Of a DNA stretch of 64,000 bases, positions 14,301-42,676 are shown piece after piece. Under the pieces are notes generated by a model. It worked only from the letters and a program-made list of their open reading frames with translations. It had not been told where the DNA came from and did not search any database. The DNA is from Hormiphora californensis (lineage: Eukaryota > Ctenophora > Tentaculata > Cydippida > Pleurobrachiidae). A program made the position numbers and the translations under genes. How positions within the stretch are numbered: position 1 is the stretch's first letter; each line of letters starts with the position of its first letter. Location: the NCBI GenBank assembly GCA_020137815.1, contig CM035351.1:3311409-3375408 (forward strand). Direction: 5' to 3'.

Positions 14301-15989
14301 AACACCCAAACCTGCTTCCAAGAATACCACACCAAAACAACATCCCTCCCGGCAACTCTCTCCCGTTCATCATCCGAAGACAATCACCCCTAAACCCTCG
14401 CGGAATGCCACCCCGAAAAGCCCAGTTAGACACATGAAACCAGAAAGGAACCCCCCTCCCCGGCACAGTCCAACAGCAATGGAGTGCGAGGTTGTAGTGG
14501 ACGATCGGCCGGAGAGACCCCTGAAGGTTCGAGTGGCACACCCAGTCGATGGTGGGGCAAAGTGGTTAAACCACCGGCCACCTGTAAACCTTGAACAAGG
14601 TAAAAAAGGTTCACAATTCACACTTGGGTCGTCCCAATAACCCACACTCTCTCTCCCCTTCCATATATCATCTCTTGTTGTAGTGTTATTGGGACTTCCC
14701 AAATTCCTCCTCTCCCTTTTTTACCCGTCGCCGCAATTCTCCGCACTGGAATTTGCTCAAAACTCTCTAAAATTTGGGAAGTCTCAAAATTTTGAATATT
14801 GTTTTGCACGTTTTTTTTCTTTCAAAAGTGAACACTCTTCAGTTACTATTGAATGTTTCGGCTCTGTAAAATTTCAAAATTAAATTGACAGCCGAAAGAT
14901 ATGCGTTTGATATAAACCCGACTACAGTTTTGAGCAAATATCAGCGAGGAAACGGCCACAACACCAAAAACTCTTTGTCTAACAATTTTCGCGCCATTTT
15001 TCAGTAAACATTCTGAAGCCTAACCTGGAGAACAAGAGAACTGTAGCGATTCCTGAAGTTGAGGATTTTGATGGAGAGGTAAGTGTTTGTCTGTGTGTGT
15101 GACCCCTTCTCGCCCCCTCTGTGTGGTGAGATTTGAAATGATCATCCTGCGATCCTTTTCAAATTTCGCGCTCTCTTGTGAGGGGCTATTTCGCGCGGCG
15201 CTAGTACTGTTGTCAGCACTGGGCTGCGTGGCGGCGCGCACTCTAGTTCACCGGTTCAATGACCCACTTCTGGGTTCCGATGTTCCAACCGTTTATCGTA
15301 CCACCTGTGTTTATCTTATCTAAATAACCGTCAAATTCCTCCTCAGACAAATCGATATCTCCTGCAACATCAAGACCAAGACTCCAGTGGGGAGCTAAGG
15401 ACACATTTCATTAAGGTTCGTAAGCAGGAAGATGTTTCAGAATTCAGAAACCGGGTTTCTGCTGATTTCTCCTCAGGCTGAAAATACAGGTACCCAATTA
15501 TGGCCAATTACGACCCTTATCCCCCACTTCTGGGATGTAAACTTTTTTTTGGTGATTAAGGACCCCTTAGACTACACTTTGGTGAAAAGAAACCTTTGCC
15601 CTTCCACTATGCAGGGTTCGATACCCATATTCCATGGATTACAGTGTCTACCCCCAATTTCTAACTGTTCCCTCTCACAGGGTAACGTGTTTGTGTCTCA
15701 AGGGGGTGGGAGAAGTGTTCACTTTACTGATATCGAGACGATGAGTCAGAAACCCAACGCCAAGGGTGCATTCGGAGTATCCATGACAACCTATCCACCT
15801 CCACAAGCAGACAGCGGGGAATGGACCGATACAGAAACTAGGGTGAGATTGGGGAGTCCAATTAATTCTTAAGATGTACCTAGCAACATTTATAGTTGAG
15901 TTATTAATTACCATTCCCTAATATTTCAGTGTAAAGTTGGTGTCGGAATCCCAACTGCCCGAACGAAACCAGCCCCCATAGGACGGTAG
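8370..15989 (+). CDS. KIF23: kinesin-6 KIF23/MKLP1 (centralspindlin motor)
   Basis: Eighteen exons: 8370-8377, 8442-8886, 8990-9178, 9326-9478, 9665-9823, 9993-10103, 10352-10459, 10554-10673, 10800-11015, 11425-11541, 12904-13056, 13205-13378, 13526-13606, 13936-14599, 15005-15078, 15347-15415, 15681-15842, 15930-15989. They join in frame to about 1,020 residues (human about 960). The motor shows the P-loop [10 protein letters not shown], switch [11 protein letters not shown] and switch [11 protein letters not shown], plus the kinesin-6 insert after [13 protein letters not shown] coiled coil (exons 10-13) and a Ser/Pro-rich tail follow. The C-terminal [13 protein letters not shown] and EWTDTETRC match the MKLP1 tail closely. 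In other animals KIF23 pairs with CYK4/RACGAP1 to bundle antiparallel microtubules for cytokinesis. Exon 16's donor (AAG/GTTCGT) is weak, and the exon 13 donor was chosen over read-through to a nearby stop. Confidence 0.93.
10988..11350 (+). repeat. nine-copy 40-bp minisatellite spanning the KIF23 exon 9 donor
   Basis: Nine units with an exact 40-bp period start at 10991 and every 40 bp to 11311. Each contains AATGCCTCCCTTCCCC, then TTGGGCA/GTAAGTAC. The first unit's 26-nt left part is coding (residues AMPPFPSWA). GTAAGT donors fall at 11016, 11056, 11096, 11136, 11176, 11216, 11256, 11296 and 11336. A few units differ by single bases (CTCAT for CTCTT). Confidence 0.97.
11765..11885 (+). repeat. 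four-copy intronic minisatellite with CACGTG
   Basis: Four copies of a 30-38-bp unit, TCTCTCACGTGCTTTTGGCA followed by CCTCTTCTC, lie in KIF23 intron 10. Each has an E-box hexamer CACGTG and a small GTGC/GCAC foldback. The rest of this 1.36-kb intron holds no gene I can support. Confidence 0.85.
13118..13182 (+). repeat. two-copy tandem repeat in KIF23 intron 11
   Basis: Two direct copies of a 33-bp unit beginning GTCAATGTTAACAGTTCTTA lie just upstream of the exon 12 acceptor. Unlike the repeat at exon 9, the unit contains no splice site in use. Confidence 0.85.
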
Positions 15990-17272
15990 CAGCCCCCACC
16001 CTTAACCCTTTCTGATATAATTGTTTGCGGATTCAAGCCGCCCCCTGTGTGGACTAAATTTGGAATTTTATGTGACACTCTGTATTCTACTCTTGCCAAG
16101 GAACACAATATTGAACGATGATGTGTGTTCAGAAGCTTTTAGACTGTGTTATTTGTTTTTTTGTGTGTATTTTTTGGACTAATTTATTAGCCTTATCTTG
16201 TGGTGTAGAGGCAAACCTTGTTCTATAACCCCACTCGTTAAACAATTCCCATAACTAAATTCGTGTTTTGATTCATGTTTGTGTCTACTTGGGTCTTGGT
16301 ATCATTTCCTGTTTTAAGCAGGAAAATGATGACTTATGTGTGATGTTGCTGGAATGCGCGAAAATAAACGCACTTGATTGCTTTTTTCACTGCGCGGTCA
16401 TATCACGAGCGCGCGTTTTCTTGAAAAGTTTCGACTCGCCGGAATTTTTAGATTTTGAGATTTCGTTTTTTAGATCTCTTTTCGAACTTCGATCGTGTTT
16501 CAGGCCTCTGTAGAGGTCGTTAAGTGTTTCCATATCCTTTTACTGCAGCTTATACCGATCCTGCAGACTTATTAAGTTCGCTGCTTTCTTGAATATACAG
16601 TTTAGGGAGTTTAAGGATGGGAAATATGAAAATAGTCTCTCCCACAGCACAACGTGGACTGTTCAGCAATTGCTTTTTGTTCATATTGTTTCAAAATTTA
16701 GGGTTCATGAGTTATAGCATCCGGATTTCTGCAAAGCTACGTCTAGCACTACGTTCCTGTACATTTTATTTAGGCTAGAGTTAACTAAACTATTGTTTAG
16801 AGGTCTCAATTTCATCTACTTTTGTCTTTTCTCTCTGTCGATGACGAGTCCTAATCTTGTGACAGGATGTTGACTACGGGCCAAAAGTTCAACGCCCAGA
16901 GTCTGGGCTTTGAAGTTTTGGCACCGATAACATGGCGTAATACTATATTAGATCATAAAGGTACCTGTCTCTGTTTAGAAGAGGGTTTCCCTCTCACAAG
17001 TTTCTGTCTCTGCACGGATTACGATCCCTTATAAGTGTCCCATCCTGGATTATTATGTGTCAGACACACACTCTCACCCAGACCCGCTTGAATCTTGCAA
17101 AGTAGCGCTATTTCTGTATTACACTTGCACACTTTTGTTTGCTTCCGTTGCAGCACTCTGCAAAGCAAAACAGCCCTTATTCATACCAAGTCCTAATACC
17201 GCGTCTAAAAACATGGTATTAGTAAAGCAGCCGTCCTTGTACCGGGTATTAGTGCAACCTCTCTCGCAGGTC
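15990..17272. other. KIF23 3' region and SHC upstream region
   Basis: About 1.3 kb between the KIF23 stop and the first SHC exon. It is AT-rich and contains no open frame that resembles a known family. It must hold the KIF23 polyadenylation site and the SHC promoter or earlier SHC exons, none of which I can place with confidence. Confidence 0.5.
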
Positions 17273-19601
17273 ATGGCAACACCAAAGGGAGAAAAGTTTA
17301 TAAAAGATTTGCGGGAACAGAAAGAAGTGCAGTTTTATGCGATTGTGAGTAATATAATAGAATATTTATTGTATTTCGGTTTCCATCTACTTAAACTTTG
17401 TTTTTCTTATTAATGTGTATGAAATTATAGTGAATTATGTCTAAGTATTAGATTTCGGTTTCTGTATTCATAATTCCCCTTGTACCTCTCTCAGTATATT
17501 GGTAGTATAGCAGTGGAGCGATCAGTTCGAACGATGCAGTATGATTTTCGGACATCTTTAACTAAGTAATCCCCCCCCGCTATCATTTAGAGGCTCGAAA
17601 GCCCCCCTATTTGTGTTTCTGTTAGATCTCACTTTGCTTGTTGTTATGATTTAACAAGTAACTAATGGATTGTGTGATCTCAGGGAGGCTATAGTAAAGG
17701 TCTGCAGTGCAGGGGTTGGGAAACAAGATATCAAGCGACCTAAATCCATTAAACAGATCAACAAAATACTTCCTAGTAAGTTTATAGTTATCCAATATCC
17801 CTTCTATAGAAACTAATGTGGGGGACTGATGTCTATAATTGAATCTATGGAATAGGAAAGACTTTTCCTAGTACAACACACTAACAAAATATATCTCCTA
17901 TTATTTAGAGCCACCTTTGATAAATAAAATTGGGGTGAATTTCTCTGTTTCCTTGACGGGTCTGAAAGCAGAGGCAGCGGAGTCTCACAAGGTATATTTC
18001 ACATTCTTAGGTGTAATTTGACACTCTGCCTGATAAGAAACACAATATTATAGCCTCGTGTGTACCAATAATTTTAGAAAACATTCCCCCCTCTCTCTCT
18101 CTCTCTCTGAGGAAACTTCTAGTTAGGATCCAACCACCCACTTTTTCTATTTTTTTTCGTGTCCTCCCTGTGCTAAATTACCCACTTACTACTCACCCTT
18201 GGCCCACTATTCCTCTATGTGTTTGTATCACTTCGCCCCCTGCAGGTAATTGTAGGACATTCAATGTCGGCTATTTCCTTTGCAAGCTGTGGTGAAATGG
18301 TAAGTTCTAAATATAGCTCAGCATTATTAGTGGGGATTGTTAGGAACCCCAAATATGGCATGAAACAAATCCCCATTATACTCCAATCCATGGTACCAGT
18401 CAACATTCCAATGACGTAATTATGACGTCATAATGTTTTCAGCCCTTCAAATCGTATGTGGGATACATAGCAAAGGACCATACGCGGGGCAGGGCATGTC
18501 ATGTGTTCAACTGTTTCGATGATGCGACAGAGGTTGTTTCCTACGATTGGTGAGGCATTTTCGATAAAGTACAGGGACGTCCTAGACAAGCACAGTCAGA
18601 ACAGGACACCTTTTGAGTTTATTACACTTGAGGAAGGATTCTGTAAATCAATATTTGATGATAGTGAGAATACACCTCTAAACCAGGTTTGTTGGGAGAC
18701 GGGAGATAAGATGAGTGGGTTAGGGTTGTCAACTGTCATTCACGAGATCCCATAATAGGCATTGAAATTTGTCAAATATGTGATTAAAAATATCCCGCTC
18801 AGAACGAGTCGATATACGAGAATTTAACTGCAACCCCTCCTCCCTCTCCCCCGATATCTCTAATGCCGCGGAAAGTTTCCAACAGCACATTCTACCTTCC
18901 CACCCCTCCCTGGCCACACTCGCCCTCCCTCAGACCAAAGGTAACTGCAGCATAATCTGGGGATGATTTTTGTGACCTCCCCGTGCTAACATAAGTCTGG
19001 GGATGTTGTGACACAGCCGGCTGGTATCGGGAATCTAGAGACAGAGACGGTGTCAGAAGTTTGTGGGAGAGAGAGTGACCCTCTATCCCACAAACTCTCT
19101 GAGAGACTTCATATAATGAATCTCATATTACAAGACGTTTATTTGATAAACTGGGTGCACATTCACACAGTTTATTACAAAATCTCAGCCGCATATATTA
19201 CCTTTCCTTTTTTACCCCCCTCTCTCTCGCTCTAACTCTCCCTCTTTTCCCTGATTCCTTTCATTTATTTCTCTGTTCAAACCCTTTTTGTTTTTTTAAA
19301 TCGGGGCCTGGAGAGAGGGGGGTCGAGCAAGACAATCATTCTCTAATTCGTAGACACTCTTATGATTTATATGAAGAGTGTCATATTATGATCCAGAAAT
19401 ACACTGAAGCAACATCAAGAGAGAGAGTTATGGAGATGACGTGCTATCGGAAAGAGATTATACTGGTTGTTGACAGTGTTTCCTATATTGCATGATGTCA
19501 CATTGTAACGGCGTGAAGAGAGTCTACCTGTCTCTAGATGTGGGGTCATTAGCAGAATCAGGTGGAAAGATAGAAAGATAGAGAGATAGAGAGATAGAAA
19601 T

Positions 19602-19634
<33 letters not shown>

Positions 19635-20471
19635 TAGAGAGAGAAAGAATGGAGGAGCTGTCTCTGTTCAGTGATTGTGCTGGAGGTTCTCACTAATCAT
19701 CTGATTACTATCTCTGCCTATCTAACTGGGTCCATGCAAGAGAGAGACGCATGGAAAATAGGAGATTTCTTGGAGAGAGAGTTGGGAGTGAAAATCATGG
19801 AGTGAGAAAAACAATCGGGAATAGTAAGAGTGAGAGATAGAGAGGGAGAGAGAGGGAGAGAGAGAGAGATAGTGTGTGAGAGAGAAAGAGAGAAAGGAGA
19901 GAAAATATGACACAGATGACAAGCCGATGGAAAGAAAGGGAGACATGCAGACAAAAAATATTCTCAAAGGAACCGATATATCTGTGGACTGTGAGAGAAA
20001 TTTTGGGAGAGTAGAAGACGAAAGAATGGTGGAAGTGTAGGGAGAGAGAGGAAGAGAGTGAGAGATAGAGAGATAAACAGATGGAGTGAAAGATGAAGGC
20101 TGAGTTGATGACAGAGCTGGGAAATGCATTTGAGGTAATGAATCATTTTGACATGCAGAAGACAGCGCATCCTACCGCAGAAATTGGTGTAAGGAACAGA
20201 GAGAGAATGAACAAGCAGAGAGAGAGAGAGAGAACAAACAAACAAACCGACAACCTGGTTTTTATTAAAATGTGATATTTGATATTGTTTTCCAATAATG
20301 AGCGTACTGCGTCATCGATACCTAGTTTGGGGTTTCATCCATGACGAGCAAACCCAGAAATAACCCCTATGGCTGTGAGAGAGAGGGAGAAAAGGGGGAG
20401 AGAATAGATGAAGGAATGAAGGTGGGGAAAAGTCGCATATTATATGTCATGAGGTCACGAGATAAAAAGAT

Positions 20472-20524
<53 letters not shown>

Positions 20525-20796
20525 AGAGTAAACTGATAAGAGTGACCCACCGCTCCTTATTTCTTCTTCATTCTGCTGCTGCTTCATCACTGACAATGTT
20601 TGATATTTTCTGCTTCAAGCGGCCCTCGGTAGGTTTATTAATTTTTATAACCCCCCCCCCCCTTGGCCTTTATCATTTCTTATGCTGTTATCACTCCATT
20701 CCTCCTTCTCCAAAGCACACAATATAATGTTCGGGGTGAATTAAATATCTGTTATTTAATCTCTTCTCCGGCTGTTGAGTCCTTATTTCTCGCGCA

Positions 20797-20875
<79 letters not shown>

Positions 20876-20879
20876 TCTA

Positions 20880-20915
<36 letters not shown>

Positions 20916-22947
20916 TCTCCCTCTCTTTCTCCCCCCTCTCTCTCTCTCTCACCCCCTCTCTCTATCTCTCTCTCTCTCTCCCTCTCCCTCTCCCCCTCTC
21001 CCCTCCCTCCCTCTCTGACAGTATTCTAATTTCTGCTTTTCTTCTACTCCGTACTTTGCCTGATTGGTCTGTTCTCGCCTCTATGGGAAGGCAGACTGTA
21101 CTAGACGGTGCATAATTTGTAATGTTTGAACTAGTTCGCATGGATTATGTTCGCAGGCGGTCTCAACGCAAGGTTTAATTTTTTAAATCGTTCTCTTGTC
21201 TAACATTATGCCTGTAAATGTGTTGTAATATGTTTCCTTTTCCCTCTCAGTCTGGACCTAAAAAAGAACTTGAAAATTCTCCTGTGGCCATGTCTCCGCC
21301 AGTAAGTAGAGTTGAGAATACCCTCATAGTTTGTACTAACCTTGATTTTAATTCTTATAAATGGCTATATTCTAGAACTAGTTTTTGATTATGTGTAATG
21401 TAATTGGAATCATGACTCAAGTTGATACTATTTGATTGTTCCTTGCACCAGGTAAAGCCGCCGCGACCAAAGATTCCAGTGTATGCTAATATTGATGATG
21501 CGGACTTAGAGCCGAGGAAAACGAAGGGTCTACCAACCTCCGGTACATCGCCTTTCCGTGTTACCTCAGGTAGGGTGTTATGTTGTAACCCTCTTTACGG
21601 TGGTGAGATAGGGTCGAGCAAGTTAGGGTACATCTTGCCTTCCTTGACCCTCTCTCACCACACCAAATTTTGTAAAGGGGGGGTAAACATAACAGGGTGC
21701 ATCTTTGTAAGATGAGGAGGGTCTTGGAGGGGGTTTAGAGATAGGGCATGTCAGGAGGGGTGAGGGACAGGAAGGTTGGCAGCTCTAGAAGGGGAGGGGG
21801 TTAGTGACATTCAGGAATGTCAATATAGCCAGAGATGGGGACATATCAAGGGAGGGAGGCCGAGGGATGGTAGGGACAGGATGGTAGGGCCAGGATGGTA
21901 GGGACAGGCTGATAAGTCCAGAGATTGGACGGAAAAGGGACAGCCCCAACTGGTAGTATAGTTAGTGTTGATAGGGACATCCCCAACTGGTAGTATAGTT
22001 AGTGTTGATCTCTTATCGTCATGCCGACTATCGGAATAATATTAAATTTGTGTTGTGTGTGATGAGTGTGTGTGGGGCTTTAGTAATTTATTAGATGGGG
22101 CAAGATGACATTCCTATGTTTCCCGGAATCATCTTTCTCTCTCATTCTCTCCCCTTCCCACCATCTCTCATTCTCCCTCCTTCTCTCCCCTTCCCAACAT
22201 CTCTCTTTCTGAATTCTTACCGTCTCAACTCCTCACCATTTCTCCTGTCTCTTGATTCTCTCTCATTTCGGAGCAGTCAGAAAAAAATAAGAAGAGAGGG
22301 AAACAGAGAACTGAGTAGTGAGTGTCCGAGATGATATATGAGTCTGTTCACAGAATCTTTTTATAGAGATGAATGCCTGATGAGAAGAAGTAAACACTGA
22401 TGAGGGAGCAATCATGAGCAAAAATTGAAGAGCGAGAGAGAGTGAGAGAACGAGAGAAATAGAGAAAGAGATAGAAAAGAAGAGGACGAAAGGGAGGAAG
22501 TTATGTTTTAACATGGAAACCCTCTCGTATCATATGTTCATCAGTTGTTATTGCTAAATGTTGTGACAACAGACAGAGATCATTTTACACTCACAACCAA
22601 CTGTCTCATCCCTCCTGTCACTTTGTCCCCTCCCCTCTATCTTTCTCTCTCTATCATTTTATCTCTCTCTCTCTCTCTCTCTCTCTTTATATCTCCCTCT
22701 CCCATGATCGAACAACAGCTCAGGTAGACGAAGTTGACACACACATACACTTCTTCTCTTTCCTCTCCGTCTTCCTTGTTCTTCCAAACTGTCTCTCTCT
22801 CTATCTCTAACTCTCTCTAGTTTCTCTCTATCTTTCCATCTTGTTGTTCTACCTTTCTCTCTCTCGCCTTTCTTGCCGCCCGCTCTCCATCCTTCCGCAT
22901 TTCTAGGGGTTACCATGAGATAGCTTCTGGGAGGTGTGTATGCAGGT

Positions 22948-23020
<73 letters not shown>

Positions 23021-23932
23021 ACCCTCTCCCTCCCCTCTCTCTCACACCCTCATATCCCATCAATGTATTTTCCCTGTAGAGTGTCGTGCTGTTGAGCTGC
23101 AAAGAAACCTCGAGGATCTTGAGTGTAGTTTGAACGAAATTTCGTGTGAGTGGTCTCTCTCTCTTTGCTATGAGTGTTTAATTGTTAATGTTTTATCCTT
23201 GCTTAGAAATAAGTGTGATATATTTGTGATCTATCTGTTGAACTAAACGAGTTGTCTCGTCTCTCACCCTCCTTTCCTTTCCCTCTATCCTTTCCTTTCC
23301 GCTGCAGGTCAAAGCATGAGCTGGTTCCACGGTAAGATTTGCCGGGAGGAGGCGGAGAGACGGCTCAAGTTTCAGGGTGACTATCTGGTCCGGTCTCATG
23401 GCAATGGGCAGTTTGTTCTGAGCTGTCTAGATAACGGATGTGCGAGGCACCTACTCCTTGTCGATCCGCACGGACAGGTTAGGACGGAGGGCGCGGAGAC
23501 TCGCGCGCAGTCTCAATCACGCGCCCTCACATGGTTTATGTTACGGTTACACTCAAAATTGAAAATGTTTCTGAGTTGATGGATAAATCATCCAAAACAA
23601 GTCGCGATCCACTCTCCAATGATGGATCGCTACTGCTTCTTTTTTTTCTCCAGAGAGTAACGATCAAGCAGGGCAAGTTCTTTTTCCCTAGTTGTTGCTC
23701 TTGTCATGAAGTACACATACACTTGCCTTGCTCGAAAATCGACCATCTCCCACATAAAGCTGTTTAATTGAACTAAATATCTTCCCCCTCCCAGATTCGT
23801 ACAAAAGACCGGCATTTTCGGAGTATAACAGACCTAGTTAGTCACTACTCAACGAGCGGGGAATGCATCGTCAGTGAGGGATGTGCCCTTCGAATTATCC
23901 GGCCAGTTCCACACAACTCAACCTTCCATTGA
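17273..23932 (+). CDS. SHC: SHC-family adaptor (PTB + central YxN motifs + SH2)
   Basis: Exons: 17273-17344, 17495-17565, 17684-17775, 17909-17991, 18246-18299, 18443-18686, 18803-18940, 21251-21301, 21452-21569, 23080-23145, 23308-23477, 23795-23932. Exons 1-6 encode a SHC-type PTB domain (YIGSIAVERSVRTMQYDFRT; SAISFASCGEM; YVGYIAKDHTRGRACHVFNC). The middle region contains IYENL and VYANID, both Y-x-N GRB2-SH2 consensus sites. The end is an SH2 domain (SWFHGKICREEAERRL; YLVRSH with the phosphotyrosine-binding Arg; HLLLVDPHG) closing at HNSTFH-stop. SHC proteins couple activated receptor tyrosine kinases to GRB2/SOS and Ras. In exon 6 one extra base near 18540 shifts the frame between DDATEVVS and TIGEAFSIKYRDVL; otherwise all phases agree (about 431 residues). 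The start ATG is the first in-frame one in exon 1, and further 5' exons are possible. Confidence 0.88.
19560..21018. repeat. cluster of GA/CT microsatellites in SHC intron 7
   Basis: AG-rich repeat DNA lies at 19565-20060. A GA tract occupies 20475-20521 and a CT tract with CCCT interruptions spans 20797-21018. They fill most of the 2.3-kb intron between the two GRB2-motif exons. A further CT tract at 22953-23020 lies in SHC intron 9. No coding exon is needed here, because the flanking exons join in phase. Confidence 0.9.
21880..22010 (+). repeat. small direct repeats in SHC intron 9
   Basis: Near 21867-21905 GATGGTAGGGACAG and close variants occur three times in tandem. Just downstream CCCCAACTGGTAGTATAGTT is repeated at about 21943 and 21983. 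Confidence 0.8.
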
Positions 23933-24842
23933 AATCAGAGATGCTGAAGTACTTAAGAGAGAAAGACTTTTAGTGAGATTGTGGATTTGACTCTGAGAAA
24001 TATTGATGTGTGTGGGATATTCGTAAAAAGACTCCAATTTGAGGCAAGAGACATTAAGTGCTGGAAATTATGATTTAAAACAATAACTGATTGAGTCAGT
24101 GAATGATCCTTTTTTATTTCAATACGATGTAATTTTTTACTTTCTTTTGATAAACCTGCTATGAATGTGTTTTGAATGTGTGTTCTAGCCTCAACTTTCC
24201 GTTGGCAGATGACAGGCATCGCACTGACCTTTTGAGCGAAGCGAGGGGAGTTGTCAGTGACCACTGACCACTGGTCACTGCAACTAGACTGTCAGGCATT
24301 GCATCGCTGGTGCAGTGGTGCAGCTTCGCTACTGGCTATTTGCCGACAGCTGGCTAAATCACTGTGATAGGTTGCCGATAAATATTCATGCAATATGTGA
24401 CTGTTTACACAACCTGCACCATAATCCAATTCAGGGGAGACAATGCAAAACAACATAGAGCTGCTGCATTGGCCGGAAACAGCCCAAATTGCTATAGGCA
24501 TAGCGTGAGAAGTGCGCGCCGTCATTACAAAATAACGGTTGTGTACTTTAACTACGCGCGGGAGATTTGGAGACAGCGCGGGGCCTCATCAAACATTTTG
24601 AGCCGTGATAGGCACATGGTGGCTCACCCGAGAATTTTCTATCAGCCCTTATCCACCGAGAGAACAATTTTACCAAAATGGGGTCTGCTGACGATGCGAA
24701 GAGTTATTTATGTACTCTCACTATTCTATACAGCTGCTCTTGCTCCCTTGACTGTTTGACTATGCGTGTGCAAATTTGCGTTTCCGTGCAATATACAAAG
24801 CTACGTCCATGTGACTAACTGCTGACAGGTTGCTCTCTCTCA

Positions 24843-24877
<35 letters not shown>

Positions 24878-25128
24878 GTGCAAAAGTTTACACACACCTT
24901 ACACACAACTAACATTATCTCCGACCCATTTTGGTGACGTTATTATTAAGGAAGGTTAGTCGCACACACACACACCCTCGTGAGAATCACTATTATGGGT
25001 TGGCTGGCTGCAGAGATAGTCATGTTGCTGCACTAACAGTAGACAGTATGTAGGTAAACAAAAACAAACACGCACCATTTCGAAATACACACAAGGGCAG
25101 GGCTAATAATAATTTACATCAACATATA
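23933..25128. other. convergent intergenic region between SHC and the CREC gene
   Basis: About 1.2 kb shared by two 3' ends. It holds a short CT tract (24836-24869) and a patch with CACTGACCACTGGTCACTG near 24260. I see no gene. Open frames here (for example 24388-24759) have no family features. Confidence 0.5.
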
Positions 25129-30077
<4,949 letters not shown>

Positions 30078-30833
30078 CCTATAGTGTTTAGATTAGTGGT
30101 TATCCAGTTGTTATAATTGGGGGATGGGATGGGGGATGGGTCTTAGGATAGGACATGGCATGGGTCTTGGGATGGGACTTGTGATGGGTCTTGGGATGGG
30201 TCTTGGGATGTGCCTAATGTGCCTAATAGACCATACACAAATCGGGGTCTGACTGCTAAAATATATTATTCACTGAATATTGTGGTTGATGAGTTGTATG
30301 TATAGGACTTCAGTCTGGCACTTACTAAAAGTCACTAAACACTCATCAGGTGAAGTTATAGCACTCACAACGTGTCATAAGGAAGCGAATAAGTTATATC
30401 GACATTATTTGATCTGCCTTGTAGTAGTCTAGATAAGAAGCTCGGTTATATCGAGCTATATCACAGTATTTATTGGCCGATGGTATAGGCAAAGAATGTC
30501 ACTTCCCCGGTGATAGACGAGACCGAGACATCGCTTTATTTAATCATTCTAGCAGCAGAGTCACCGCGTTATGCCGCCCCGGGCCTTACTTTGACAGATT
30601 GAAGGATGAAGAGACTAAAAGTAGTATTTAGTTATAGAGCGCCATGGCTCTACAATATTGTAAAGCATGGTATTTCTTCTTCAGCTCAGTTTTATTTGAC
30701 AGCAGACATGAGAATTGCTAAGCCCAATACTCATTCCTATCGATTTTATTTGTGTAGCATTATCATTCCATTAGTTAATTAGTTAATTGGCCCATTATTT
30801 AATTAGTTAATTACCCCATTAGTTAATTGGATA
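30078..30833. promoter_or_regulatory. divergent intergenic region between the CREC and RasGAP genes
   Basis: About 750 bp separate the two start codons, which face away from each other, so promoters of both genes are expected here. I see GGGATGGG direct repeats at 30120-30210 and a run of TTAGTTAATTA repeats at 30772-30830 directly before the RasGAP ATG. No TATA box can be assigned with confidence. Confidence 0.4.
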
Positions 30834-41622
<10,789 letters not shown>

Positions 41623-42676
41623 AAGATGTCAGAGAGATTAAAATTTCAATTTGAGAGAGAAAATTTAGTTGTAGAGATGACTATCGTAGTCTATATCTCT
41701 CTGACTTGTTCAGAAATCAGACTCTCTCACACCGCTGTGAAATATGTGCAGTGCACAGTGAACTACAAAGGTGATATACTTTGTGTTTGACGGTAGTTGT
41801 TATAGATACCATTCGAGCTACAAATCACTTTGATCAGAGATTGAAGCAGATAAACTTCAGTGGCCTAAGAAGAGAGTCTTCTTATTGGTGTTGTGAGAAA
41901 GTTATTTTGTGTCTGATAAGTGATCAGCTGTACGTAGTAGTACTAGAAAGTAGTTCACAACTGTTATAGTGTGATTTGTATGATACGCCAAGTGTGAATG
42001 CCCTGCAGGAGTTTTAAAACGTGTGTTAGTTTCAGAGATCTTGCAAAATGATCTTGCAGGACGATCTTGTGTTGAAAATTATGTACTTGTTCAAATTAGA
42101 AGAATTCATTTTCTCTCATCCTACATATGACATTCAGGTAGAATTTAAAAACTTTGTGCACTCAACCTCCTCCACTCTCCCTCCGTCCTCCCCCCTCTCT
42201 CTATCTCTATCTCTCTATCTCTCTCTTTTGTGTCACAAAGTATCGATCACGCAGACTCGACACGACTTTCGCACGCAGATCTCAATTTGTTGGATATCGC
42301 ATGGACAAGGTATACCAACTGTCGATCTTCTTACTCCCCTCCCAGAGCTAATTTGAAAAGTATTACTTTTTCTGGCAGTGGCCACTGCAGATGATCTTTA
42401 CAATTTGCTTGTCAATTGACTGTCTACCAGCTCCCCCTCAGCTACCAACTCAGTGCGTCATCAGTTCATATCAAGCTGTATCAGTCTATGGAGTTGCACT
42501 TCTTCAGCTACGTTTCTGGGTGTTGATTTGACTTTTATTGCTAGACCCTTTCTCAGTTCTCATAAACTTCGTAATAGAAGGATTAGAACATTCATATATC
42601 AAGATTCAAGTGTTGACTGTTGATAGATTCACTACACTTTACAGCTGTTGCAGCTTTACTTTACAGCTGTTAAACT
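41623..42676. other. intergenic region, no gene seen
   Basis: About 1.05 kb between the RasGAP stop and the next gene model. It contains a short CT stretch (42195-42230) and open frames without family features. The 3' UTR of the RasGAP and the promoter of the next gene should be here. Confidence 0.5.

Noticed and set aside
19016-19100. Possible extra SHC exon starting CCGGCTGGTATCGGG
   Set aside because: The acceptor is good, but there is no donor after it, and the flanking exons already join in phase.
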